Shown piece by piece: positions 8,399-15,604 of a DNA stretch of 27,955 nt; the first letter of the stretch is position 1, and each line of letters opens with the position of its first letter. Position numbers and translations under genes: made by a program. Origin of the DNA: Thermoplasmata archaeon (GTDB taxonomy: Archaea; Thermoplasmatota; Thermoplasmata; Thermoplasmatales; Thermoplasmataceae); the NCBI GenBank assembly GCA_021826795.1, contig JAKAYM010000009.1, positions 1 to 27,955 on the forward strand. Direction: 5' to 3'. The notes under the pieces were generated by a model. The model was not told where the DNA came from. It saw nothing but the letters and a program-made list of their open reading frames with translations, and searched no databases.

Positions 8399-10012
8399 AT
8401 GTTAAAAGATATTAAAAATATCCTTGAAGACCTAGGAATTAGCGATTATGAATTATATGGTAAATACGCTGCCAAGCTCGGAATTTCAAATACTATTCCC
8501 GGCAAGAAGCAGAGTAAAATTATATTGATGACCGCAATGACTCCGACACCTGCGGGGGAAGGTAAAACCACCACTGCTATAGGTCTTACACAGGCACTGA
8601 AACAGATTGGAAAAAATGTGGGCATAGCAATAAGAGAACCTTCGCTTGGACCATGCTTCGGCGTAAAGGGTGGTGCAACCGGAGGAGGAAAATCCACTGT
8701 GGAGCCTTCGGATAAGATAAATCTAATTTTTACTGGGGACTTCCCCGCAATATCTGCTGCACATAATCTGCTCTCTGCCATGATTAATAATCATATATAT
8801 TATGGAAATGAATCTGGAATCGATCCGAAGAAAATTGCATTTCCAAGGACAGTTGATATGGATGACCGTTCACTCAGAGCCATTATTGTCGGAAACGGCT
8901 CCAGGATCAATGGTATTCTGGCAAATGATTCCTTTGTGATCACTGCAGCCTCAGAAATAATGGCAATATTGGCATTATCCAAGGGTTATGAAGATTTGAA
9001 GGAAAGACTCGGGAATATAATTATCGGGTACACCATAAAAAATAAACCTGTTTTTGCAAAGGATATAAAAGCAAATGGAGCCATGGCGGCACTGCTTGCC
9101 GATGCGCTAAAACCCAATTTAGTGCAGAGCGTGGAAAACGTTCCGGCAATTATACATACCGGGCCGTTCGGCAACATAGCACATGGAACATCCAGCATAC
9201 TGGGAGATTATGCTGCAATGAATTTATTCGATTATACGGTAACAGAGGCGGGCTTCGGATCCGATCTAGGCTTCGAGAAGTTCATGGACATATTTACCAG
9301 AGAGGCAAACATAGGTGTGGATGCTGTTGTAATAGTTGCCACCATAAGGGCTATGAAACACCACGGCGGGGCCAGTAATATAGATAAAGAGGATATCACC
9401 GCACTGGAAAGTGGTTCTGAAAACCTGCTGAGGCATATTGAAAATGTAAGGAACTTCGGAATAGAACCTGTTATAGCCCTTAACGTACATTCTCTGGATA
9501 CAGATAGGGAAATCAGAACAATTTCTGAAATACTTGAAAAGAAACGTATAAAATATGCTATTTCTCGGGTGTATTCTGATGGGGGTAAAGGGGGAATAGA
9601 ACTGGCGAATGCCGTGCTTGATTCCATAAACCGCAATAAAATAAAGTATGCATACTCGCTGGATGATTCCATCAAAATAAAGATAGAGAAAATAGCCACA
9701 AAGGTATACGGTGCAGATGGAGTGGATTTTTCTAAAGACGCACTGATGGATATAAAACATGCTGAGGATAACGGCTTCGGCGGATTTTATATATGCATGG
9801 CAAAAACCCAGTCATCGATTTCCGACAATCCGGGTCTACTCAACTCTCCGAAGAATTTCAGGGTAAAAGTTAATTCAATTATGGTAAATGGGGGTTCACA
9901 TTTCATTATTCCAATACTTGGGAATATCATGACAATGCCAGGATTGCCGAAGCACCCTGCAGCAGAGCATATAGATATAGACAGCGCTGGAAACGTAACC
10001 GGACTTTCATGA
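8399..10012 (+). CDS. fhs: Formate-tetrahydrofolate ligase
   Basis: A 537-residue enzyme that joins formate to tetrahydrofolate with ATP, making 10-formyl-THF. The nucleotide loop PTPAGEGKTTT is at residues 49-59. Other conserved stretches include GPCFGVKGGATGGG, the FTGDFPAISAAHNLL region and GGAxGG-like loops typical of the family. Bacterial enzymes are about 555 residues, so this one is slightly short but complete. It follows the cyclodeaminase-family gene by 42 nt, and the two probably form a one-carbon module supplying purine and thymidylate or methyl-group synthesis. It may also have its own promoter, since an AT-rich stretch (8371-8393) lies just before the ATG. Confidence 0.95.
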   Translation: MLKDIKNILEDLGISDYELYGKYAAKLGISNTIPGKKQSKIILMTAMTPTPAGEGKTTTAIGLTQALKQIGKNVGIAIREPSLGPCFGVKGGATGGGKSTVEPSDKINLIFTGDFPAISAAHNLLSAMINNHIYYGNESGIDPKKIAFPRTVDMDDRSLRAIIVGNGSRINGILANDSFVITAASEIMAILALSKGYEDLKERLGNIIIGYTIKNKPVFAKDIKANGAMAALLADALKPNLVQSVENVPAIIHTGPFGNIAHGTSSILGDYAAMNLFDYTVTEAGFGSDLGFEKFMDIFTREANIGVDAVVIVATIRAMKHHGGASNIDKEDITALESGSENLLRHIENVRNFGIEPVIALNVHSLDTDREIRTISEILEKKRIKYAISRVYSDGGKGGIELANAVLDSINRNKIKYAYSLDDSIKIKIEKIATKVYGADGVDFSKDALMDIKHAEDNGFGGFYICMAKTQSSISDNPGLLNSPKNFRVKVNSIMVNGGSHFIIPILGNIMTMPGLPKHPAAEHIDIDSAGNVTGLS

Positions 10013-10086
10013 AGCTTCAAGATTGTTTAATGAGATTTATTTATATATGCCTCATTGTGATTTGTTAACTATATCATGCCAGAGTT

Positions 10087-10257
10087 TTGAGGCTTGCAGC
10101 GGGCAAAACAATTAGCGAAACTACAATAATATTGGATGATATGACCTATTATAATACTGAAATTCATGATAGAGCTTCACTGGGAATGTTCACCATTAAA
10201 ATTATAATGCTCGTTAATCTGATTTTCTTTTTTGGTTCAATTAACCTAGCAGAATAA
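10087..10257 (+). other. Possible small ORF or gene relic with one membrane segment
   Basis: An open frame of 56 codons starts at TTG and ends TAA, with a hydrophobic stretch (IKIIMLVNLIFFFGSI). A TATA-like element (10038-10048) lies upstream. Its nearest ATG (10076), however, reads only MPEF before a stop in another frame. I recognise no family. It lies in the 398-nt gap between fhs and the DUF35 gene and overlaps an open frame on the other strand, so at most one of them is real. Confidence 0.15.
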
Positions 10258-10298
10258 CCACAATAGTTTCCCATTGAAAACCATGATAAGTAAATCAT
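10164..10298 (-). other. Possible relic of a membrane transporter gene
   Basis: A 44-codon minus-strand frame beginning ATG and ending TGA. The pattern SMGNYCGYSARLIEPKKKIR followed by a hydrophobic segment (IIILMVNI) resembles a transmembrane helix, basic loop, helix unit of a major-facilitator-type carrier, but this is only an impression. The TATA-like sequence GCATATAAAT lies about 30 nt upstream on the same strand. The rest of the gap (10258-10410) holds AT-rich sequence, an inverted repeat CATGAT-aagtaa-ATCATG (10282-10299) and T-runs after the DUF35 stop. I see no other gene there. Confidence 0.2.
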
Positions 10299-10377
10299 GA
10301 GCTCATATAAGGTTAAATAAAATTTATATGCGTGCCTGAATTTTTCTTAAGAGTAGCATACGGGAATAAATTATATA

Positions 10378-10402
10378 CAGAAAAATATCAAAAATTATTT
10401 AT
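10378..10402 (-). terminator. T-rich terminator after the acyl-CoA operon
   Basis: Just past the DUF35 stop, the minus strand reads through several T-runs (ATTTTTG, ATTTTTC). Archaeal polymerases terminate at such T-tracts. No strong hairpin is present. Confidence 0.4.
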
Positions 10403-10410
10403 CACAAAGA

Positions 10411-10860
10411 TTAGGCAGGGACAAAATAAACATCATTGACCGTGAAACTCTGGAATTTTTTGAACTGTGCTACTATGTCCATGCCGATTTCTGGTTTTTC
10501 TCCATCGTTTATAAAAAGCCGGGACATGAAGAGAGAATCCACACCGGGGAATTCCACCAGTACTAGTGTGTACGGAACATCTCCCCTGAAAGTTTCCCCG
10601 GAATAATAGCATGTTGTGAATGAATGAACTTTACCATGCAGTGGAAGGTCCATATCATCGGTCTCTGATCCGCAATACATACAGTATTTCCTGTATGTGC
10701 CATATTTGAAGCCACAGGATTTACATTTTGAACCGAGGAGTCTGCCCCTACCAAGTGCTATGAAGAATGGAGAGTCTTCTGCATAGCTGTGCCTATATTC
10801 AATATTATAATTCCACTCAACCACAACAGGATCTATCTTAAGCAATCTTCCGTATCCCAT
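10411..10860 (-). CDS. DUF35 OB-fold, zinc-ribbon protein (acyl-CoA module)
   Basis: A 149-residue protein with zinc-ribbon cysteines CKSCG and CMYCG followed by an OB fold ending NDVYFVPA. It is a close paralog of the product at 161-649. It is the last gene of a three-gene operon, starting 2 nt after the thiolase-fold gene's stop codon ends; GGAGG near the end of that gene serves as its ribosome-binding site. DUF35 subunits are required by several thiolase-superfamily enzymes. In Ltp2-ChsH2 the DUF35 domain completes a retro-aldolase, and in methanogens a DUF35 protein bridges thiolase and HMG-CoA synthase. Because the neighbour lacks the catalytic cysteine, the aldolase analogy fits better. 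Confidence 0.9.
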   Translation of the reverse strand: MGYGRLLKIDPVVVEWNYNIEYRHSYAEDSPFFIALGRGRLLGSKCKSCGFKYGTYRKYCMYCGSETDDMDLPLHGKVHSFTTCYYSGETFRGDVPYTLVLVEFPGVDSLFMSRLFINDGEKPEIGMDIVAQFKKFQSFTVNDVYFVPA

Positions 10861-10861
10861 T

Positions 10862-12121
10862 TTAAACCGCCTCCATGATAGTTACTGCCTCATATGCTCC
10901 TGTTCCCGCATGGCTGTGTATAAGCCCACTCTGTGGATTTTTTACCTGAAGTCTGTTACTGCCGAGATGTTTATGCACCGTTTCTTGGAGTTGCCAGAAT
11001 GCATAAACAGCCTGCATTATTCCAGTGGCCCCGATTGCATGGCCAGAAGCTTGCAACCCTCCCTCCATGTTGACGGGTATATCACCATCCAGCATTGACC
11101 TACCGTCCTCTACGAATTTTCCACCCTGACCATACTGACAGAATCCCATATCCTCGTATGCCTGTATCTCAGCAGATGTATATGCATCATACAGTTCGGC
11201 AAAGTCAATTTCTTTTTCAGGGTTTGTTATGCCGGCTTTCCCGTATGCCATCCTTGCTGCAAGCCTGCCTGCACGGAATGAGTGGACTCCCGGATATTTC
11301 AGATCCCTGTACATATTATCATTCTCATTGGGTAACAGAGGCACCTTTCCGAAAGGTCTGTCTGCCAGACGCATTGTGTCGCTAGATGAACCTATGGATT
11401 TTATCAGAACTGGCTTTCCTGAAAATGATTTTGCAACCTCTTCTGAGGCGAGTATAGCGCAGGCAGCACCATCTGACATTAGGCATATATCTAGCATTTT
11501 TATGGGACTTGAAACTACAGGGGATTTCAGCACGTCCTCAACTGTAATATCCATGGGTGCCTGTGCGTATGGGTTACGCATTGCATTTCCATGATTCTTG
11601 ACGGAAACCATTGCCATCTGTTTTTCCGTTGTTCCGAACTCATACATGTGCCTCGTCGCCATCAGAGCGTAATATGCAGTATAAAACCCCCCAAGCGGGT
11701 AATCGAAGCTAGCATCACTTCCAAGTGCTATTATATCGTTTCCATGCCATGTGCCCACATGCGACATATTTTCAAATCCATATGCTAGGCAGGTATCCAT
11801 GGTACCTGATGCTATCTCCTCGTATGCTGTTTGAAAAGCAAGACCCCCGGTAGCACCTCCGCCCTCTATTCTCTTTGACGGCTTTCCTGCTAATCCGATG
11901 AAATCGTTTGACATTGCTCCTGCTATGAGTTGCCCCTGTAGGTGGTCTGAAAAATATGCAGACACAGAACCATCTATATCCTCTGTTTTCATGCCCGAAT
12001 CTTTTAGAGCATAATCGAGGGAATGTTTTACATTTAATCGAAAATCGTCATTGAAATTTATTTTTTTAAACGGAGTCATGCCTCCTGCAATCATGTAAAC
12101 CTTTCTATGATCATCTGCCAC
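10862..12121 (-). CDS. Thiolase-superfamily protein lacking catalytic cysteines, probable Ltp2-like aldolase
   Basis: A 419-residue thiolase fold of the MTPF/SCP-x-like archaeal branch. The nucleophile motif reads EGGGATGG (86-93), with Gly89 where thiolases have Cys. GHAIGATG keeps the catalytic His361. The C-terminal CxG-type motif is HSHAGTGAY (402-410), with His in place of the second Cys. Conserved tyrosines lie in YDAYTSAE (Tyr311, Tyr314) and at Tyr410. Thiolysis by the normal mechanism therefore looks impossible. The steroid aldolase Ltp2, which also lacks the nucleophile and works with a DUF35 partner, is the nearest functional parallel I know. The GTG at 12121 is chosen over the GTG at 12130: GGTGA lies 5 nt before it, and the seven residues before VYM match the paralog's spacing. 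It overlaps the dehydrogenase gene by 11 nt, implying coupled translation. Confidence 0.85.
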   Translation of the reverse strand: MADDHRKVYMIAGGMTPFKKINFNDDFRLNVKHSLDYALKDSGMKTEDIDGSVSAYFSDHLQGQLIAGAMSNDFIGLAGKPSKRIEGGGATGGLAFQTAYEEIASGTMDTCLAYGFENMSHVGTWHGNDIIALGSDASFDYPLGGFYTAYYALMATRHMYEFGTTEKQMAMVSVKNHGNAMRNPYAQAPMDITVEDVLKSPVVSSPIKMLDICLMSDGAACAILASEEVAKSFSGKPVLIKSIGSSSDTMRLADRPFGKVPLLPNENDNMYRDLKYPGVHSFRAGRLAARMAYGKAGITNPEKEIDFAELYDAYTSAEIQAYEDMGFCQYGQGGKFVEDGRSMLDGDIPVNMEGGLQASGHAIGATGIMQAVYAFWQLQETVHKHLGSNRLQVKNPQSGLIHSHAGTGAYEAVTIMEAV

Positions 12122-13250
12122 TATTATCACCCCTGTATTTTTTTATCAGTGCCTCGCTGATCACTTTTTTCCTGATTTCGTTAGTGCCAGCACCGATTGT
12201 TAAAAGTATAGAATCCCTGAAAACCCTCTCTATTTCGAAATCTTTTATGTATCCATAACCCCCGAAAATCTGAAGTGCTTCCCTTGCTATATACTCAGAT
12301 GATTCAGATGCGTACAGAATAGCGGATGCCGCATCAAGCGAATCCATTCTATCATTTTTAACCCTTTCCAGTGCCTCTATAGCAAAAAGTCTAGAAGATT
12401 CAAATTTTGTGTACATATATGCAAGCTTTTCCTGAACCAGCTCGAAATCGCTTATGGGCCTTCCGAACTGCTTCCTTTCCGATGCATATAATACTGCAAG
12501 GTCCAGTGCCCTTCTTGCTATTCCAATTGCATTGAATGATAATACTGCCCGTTCAAGATTTAAACCACTCAGCAGAACCTTCTTACCACCATTTAAATCT
12601 CCGACAACTCTCTCAGGCCCAAGCCGGATATCGTTGAAGAAAATTGTTCCAGTGGGTGATCCACGCATGCCGGTTTTATCAAATTCCTGCCCCCTAGAAA
12701 AGCCCCTATCGGTAGATTCCACGACAAAGGGAGTGATGTCTTTCCCGGTGCGTGCGTACACCAGGAATACATTTGCATATGGTGCATTTGTAATGAATGT
12801 CTTGCTTCCGTTAAGTATAAAATTTTCAGAATCCTGATCTGCTGTTGTTTTCATGGAAAGTGCATCCGATCCGGAAGAAGGCTCTGTCATTCCGAGGGAG
12901 CCTATAGTGTCACCGGAACACAGACCTGGCACATATTTTTCCCGCAAAGATTCTGAGCCATTTCTGTAAAGATTATCAAGGCATAGATTGCTGTGGGCCC
13001 CGTATGAAAGTCCGAGAGACCCGGATGCATAGCTTATCTCTTCTTCTATAAGTGCCTGTGAAAGATAATCGGAACCGGAACCACCGTATTCTTCAGGGAT
13101 TGTCACACCTAAATATCCCTCCTTGCCCATTTTCCTGAAAAGATCAGCGGGAAAGAAGTTCTCACGATCCATTTTCACTGCTACAGGCATGATTTCTTTT
13201 CTTGCAAATTCTTTTGCACTCTGCTGAATCATCAAATATTCGTCCTTCAA
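12111..13250 (-). CDS. Acyl-CoA dehydrogenase, isovaleryl-CoA dehydrogenase type
   Basis: An FAD flavoprotein of about 379 residues that makes an alpha,beta-double bond in acyl-CoA. It carries the isovaleryl-CoA-dehydrogenase signature SYGAHSNLC. The catalytic base is in the helix motif SGLNLERAVL (Glu233), while the position used by short- and medium-chain enzymes is Ala (TIGAGTNEIR), exactly the isovaleryl-type swap. GMTEPSSGSD and FGGYGYIKDF are family-typical. The frame stays open to 13331, but that start lies upstream of the TATA box at 13281-13290. TTG 13250, with AGGTG 5 nt before it, is preferred; ATG 13232 is the alternative. It is first in the operon with the thiolase-fold and DUF35 genes. 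Likely substrates are isovaleryl-CoA or other 3-methyl-branched acyl-CoAs. Confidence 0.88.
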   Translation of the reverse strand: MKDEYLMIQQSAKEFARKEIMPVAVKMDRENFFPADLFRKMGKEGYLGVTIPEEYGGSGSDYLSQALIEEEISYASGSLGLSYGAHSNLCLDNLYRNGSESLREKYVPGLCSGDTIGSLGMTEPSSGSDALSMKTTADQDSENFILNGSKTFITNAPYANVFLVYARTGKDITPFVVESTDRGFSRGQEFDKTGMRGSPTGTIFFNDIRLGPERVVGDLNGGKKVLLSGLNLERAVLSFNAIGIARRALDLAVLYASERKQFGRPISDFELVQEKLAYMYTKFESSRLFAIEALERVKNDRMDSLDAASAILYASESSEYIAREALQIFGGYGYIKDFEIERVFRDSILLTIGAGTNEIRKKVISEALIKKYRGDNSGR

Positions 13251-13280
13251 CTGTACACCTGTTAAAATTATGTTTACAAT

Positions 13281-13290
13281 ATATATAAAT
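13281..13290 (-). promoter_or_regulatory. TATA box of the dehydrogenase/thiolase-fold/DUF35 operon
   Basis: ATTTATATAT on the minus strand places transcription initiation near 13259, about 9 nt before TTG 13250. This rules against the longer start at 13331. Confidence 0.55.
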
Positions 13291-13333
13291 ATGCACTGCA
13301 GAGAAAAAATAGATGCAATTATCCATTTCAAAG

Positions 13334-13343
13334 CATATATAAG
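13334..13343 (+). promoter_or_regulatory. TATA box of threonine dehydratase gene
   Basis: CATATATAAG is centred about 26 nt before ATG 13364, predicting a leaderless mRNA. It is divergent from the acyl-CoA operon promoter about 50 nt away, so the two could influence each other. Confidence 0.55.
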
Positions 13344-13363
13344 GATAAAAGCAATCCAAATTT

Positions 13364-14569
13364 ATGTTAGATTACAGTAAAATTGAAGATGCAGAAAATG
13401 AAATTAAGGGAAAGCTTCACAGAACTCCCTTATTCCATTCAACGACATTCAGCAAGATGTTTTCATGTGATGTTTATTTCAAAATGGAAAACTTTCAGAA
13501 AACAGGTTCTTTCAAATCCAGAGGGGCAATGGTTAAATTTTCGCGGCTCACAAATGAACAGAAGAAGAATGGAGTTATAACTGCAAGTGCCGGCAACCAT
13601 GCCCAGGGTGTGGCATTTGCAGCAGCTTATTATGGAATAGATGCCAAAATAGTAATGCCTGAAACAACGCCTCCGACCAAAATAAATGCAGTCCAGTCAT
13701 ACGGTGGAAAAGTTATCTTGAAAGGAAATAGCTATGATGAGGCGCATGAATACGCAACAAAGATTTCAGTTGAAGAGGAAAGGGAGTTTATAGAAGCATA
13801 TAACGATGAGGATATAATTACCGGCCAGGGGACAATAGGTCTGGAGATTCTGGAAGACATAAAACCTGATATTGTCATTGTACCTATAGGTGGTGGAGGA
13901 CTCATATCAGGCATAGCCTTTGCATTGAAATCATCAGGTAAAAATATCAGGGTAATCGGTGTGGAATCTGAGAAAGCCAATTCCATGGAGCTTTCACTGA
14001 AGGAGGATAAGATAGTTCCCTATACAAGCAATGATACCATAGCAGATGGCATTGCTGTCAAGTATCCGGGGAATATCACATTTGAACTTGTAAAAAAATA
14101 TGTGGATTCTGTAGTAACGGTATCAGACGAAAATATAGCTTATGCACTTTTCAAGCTGCTGGAGAGAGAGAAGGTTCTGGTTGAGCCTTCCGGTGCTGCC
14201 GGTCTGGCGGCATTATTCGAGAACAAAATAGACGTTAAGGGAAAAAAGGTTGTTGTTGTACTTTCAGGAGGGAATATCAATTTTCTGTTATTATCAAATA
14301 TAATATACAGAGCCATGGAAATGGAAGATAAACTTTTGAGACTGGAATTCAAAATACCGGATCACCCAGGAACCATGGAGAAGATAGTTAATGCAATTTC
14401 TTCTGTAGGTGCGAATATATACCATGCTGAGGTAGATAATCTGGATAAGGATACTCCAATAGGATATCAGTATCTTCTGTTTACCATAAATATACTTAAC
14501 AGGGAAAGAATAGAAGAGCTTCTCGGAAATCTGGATAAGCTCGGATTTAAATATAAAATTGTAGGATGA
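13364..14569 (+). CDS. ilvA: Threonine dehydratase (PLP-dependent) with ACT domain
   Basis: A 401-residue fold-type II PLP enzyme that deaminates threonine to 2-oxobutanoate, the entry to isoleucine synthesis, or for threonine and serine breakdown. The PLP lysine is K51 in GSFKSRGA. SAGNHAQG (75-82) binds the substrate carboxylate and GGGGL (176-180) the cofactor phosphate. A single ACT-like domain from about 320 to the end (LEFKIPDHPGTMEKIV) resembles the catabolic/TdcB-like archaeal form and suggests allosteric control by an amino acid. The length is normal for this form. It is transcribed alone and converges on acylphosphatase with only 3 nt between stop codons. Confidence 0.93.
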   Translation: MLDYSKIEDAENEIKGKLHRTPLFHSTTFSKMFSCDVYFKMENFQKTGSFKSRGAMVKFSRLTNEQKKNGVITASAGNHAQGVAFAAAYYGIDAKIVMPETTPPTKINAVQSYGGKVILKGNSYDEAHEYATKISVEEEREFIEAYNDEDIITGQGTIGLEILEDIKPDIVIVPIGGGGLISGIAFALKSSGKNIRVIGVESEKANSMELSLKEDKIVPYTSNDTIADGIAVKYPGNITFELVKKYVDSVVTVSDENIAYALFKLLEREKVLVEPSGAAGLAALFENKIDVKGKKVVVVLSGGNINFLLLSNIIYRAMEMEDKLLRLEFKIPDHPGTMEKIVNAISSVGANIYHAEVDNLDKDTPIGYQYLLFTINILNRERIEELLGNLDKLGFKYKIVG

Positions 14570-14572
14570 CTA

Positions 14573-14836
14573 TTACTTTAATATTTCAAATGTGGAAAAT
14601 CCATCTTCCACGGGCTTGGATTCCACAGATGTTATAATGGATAGCGGGATTTTTCGACAATATGCTTCCATTATTGAAGTCATTTCGGGGGTTCCGGAAA
14701 ACACTGCCTTTACTGAGCCATCATCCATGTTTTTAACCCAGCCTGTTATTCCCAGTTCAGTGGCTTTTTTCTTAACATGTGCCCTGAACCCTATTCCCTG
14801 CACGCTTCCATGAAATATATACTCCGTGCTAACCAT
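14573..14836 (-). CDS. acyP: Acylphosphatase
   Basis: A complete 87-residue acylphosphatase that hydrolyses acyl phosphates such as acetyl phosphate or 1,3-bisphosphoglycerate. The phosphate loop is GSVQGIGFR with catalytic Arg18, and the second catalytic residue is Asn36 in GWVKN, followed by MDDGSVKAVFSG. An AT-rich TATA-like stretch (14847-14857) lies only 11-21 nt upstream of the ATG, so the start of transcription is unclear. It lies downstream of the HTH-10 regulator with a 34-nt gap and may be read from its transcript as well. Confidence 0.92.
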   Translation of the reverse strand: MVSTEYIFHGSVQGIGFRAHVKKKATELGITGWVKNMDDGSVKAVFSGTPEMTSIMEAYCRKIPLSIITSVESKPVEDGFSTFEILK

Positions 14837-14870
14837 GATGTATAATTATATATAAACATAAAAAATTTCC

Positions 14871-15494
14871 TCATAGATTGCTTTCCACATAATCCTTAAC
14901 TATCTTTCTTAAAGTTTTTCTCAATATTTCTGAGAGAGCTGCAGGTGAAACATCCAGCTTTTCAGCGATCTGCGTAAGTGATAGCTTTCTTTCAGGATCA
15001 AAGTACCCATATTCATAGAGCTGAATTATAATCTCTTTTTCCCTGTCAGTTATGATATTGCTGTCGCCGGATGAGAGTTCTGAAATGGTAAATTCCATTT
15101 GAGCATTTTGAAGTTCATGTTTTAGATCTATCAATTTGGAAAGACTTGGAAGTGAAATACGGTAGGAGAGAGTGTCAGGTTTAACTGCCCTGCTTCCCAG
15201 TATTACAGCCTCTGAATTTCCAAGTATGTAACAGGCGCTGCAACATGACCCCTTTGCCCAGATGGTTTTTTTCCCAGATTTTATAGAATCAATAGTTATG
15301 GATCTTAATCCGGGAAGTGCCTCATCTGCATCATTATCAGATTTGAAAGATATTCTATGAGTTGTTGTTTTACCATCTATTTTCAGGCGTTCTATACTGG
15401 CATCGGGAAATGTCTGAAGTATATAATTTGTAATTTCGCAGTCTCTTCTTTTTATGGTAATTATTGCCGTTATTTCCCTGTTTGATTTTGACAC
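14871..15494 (-). CDS. HTH-10 (bacterio-opsin activator-type) transcription regulator with CCxxC cluster
   Basis: A 207-residue protein whose last 60 residues form the HTH-10 domain found in Bat-like archaeal regulators: ITDREKEIIIQLYEYGYFD, then the helix-turn-helix LSLTQIAEKLDVSPAALSEIL (172-191). The N-terminal part is an alpha/beta sensor-like domain with a cysteine cluster CCSAC (Cys84, Cys85, Cys88) followed by YILG. Cys19 is the only other cysteine. Such a cluster could bind a metal or Fe-S centre or sense redox, but this is inferred. It is divergent from cydAB with a palindrome between them, so control of the bd oxidase and of itself is likely. GTG 15494 is the only good start in the region. 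Confidence 0.8.
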   Translation of the reverse strand: MSKSNREITAIITIKRRDCEITNYILQTFPDASIERLKIDGKTTTHRISFKSDNDADEALPGLRSITIDSIKSGKKTIWAKGSCCSACYILGNSEAVILGSRAVKPDTLSYRISLPSLSKLIDLKHELQNAQMEFTISELSSGDSNIITDREKEIIIQLYEYGYFDPERKLSLTQIAEKLDVSPAALSEILRKTLRKIVKDYVESNL

Positions 15495-15545
15495 AGTATG
15501 GTATGCAATACTTATTTAATAATTTGTACATATATTAAAGGAAAA

Positions 15546-15563
15546 TACCTTACATATAAGGTA
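15546..15563. promoter_or_regulatory. 18-bp palindrome, candidate operator between regulator and cydAB
   Basis: TACCTTA-CATA-TAAGGTA has perfect 7-bp arms around a 4-nt centre. It lies between a minus-strand TATA-like element (TTTAATATATG, 15529-15539) and a plus-strand one (AAATATAATA, about 15565-15574), so a dimer bound here would touch both divergent promoters. Symmetry of this size is what a dimeric HTH regulator needs. Confidence 0.5.
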
Positions 15564-15604
15564 AATATAATAAATACTATTTTAAAATATAATGTTTGAT
15601 TAAG

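Noticed and set aside
10862..12121. Acetoacetyl-CoA thiolase of the mevalonate pathway
   Set aside because: DUF35 pairing fits, but both catalytic cysteines are missing and no HMG-CoA synthase gene is adjacent.
13251..13331. N-terminal extension of the acyl-CoA dehydrogenase with a hydrophobic, signal-like stretch
   Set aside because: The TATA box at 13281-13290 lies inside it, AGGTG precedes TTG 13250, and the family begins near this point. The stretch is probably untranslated.
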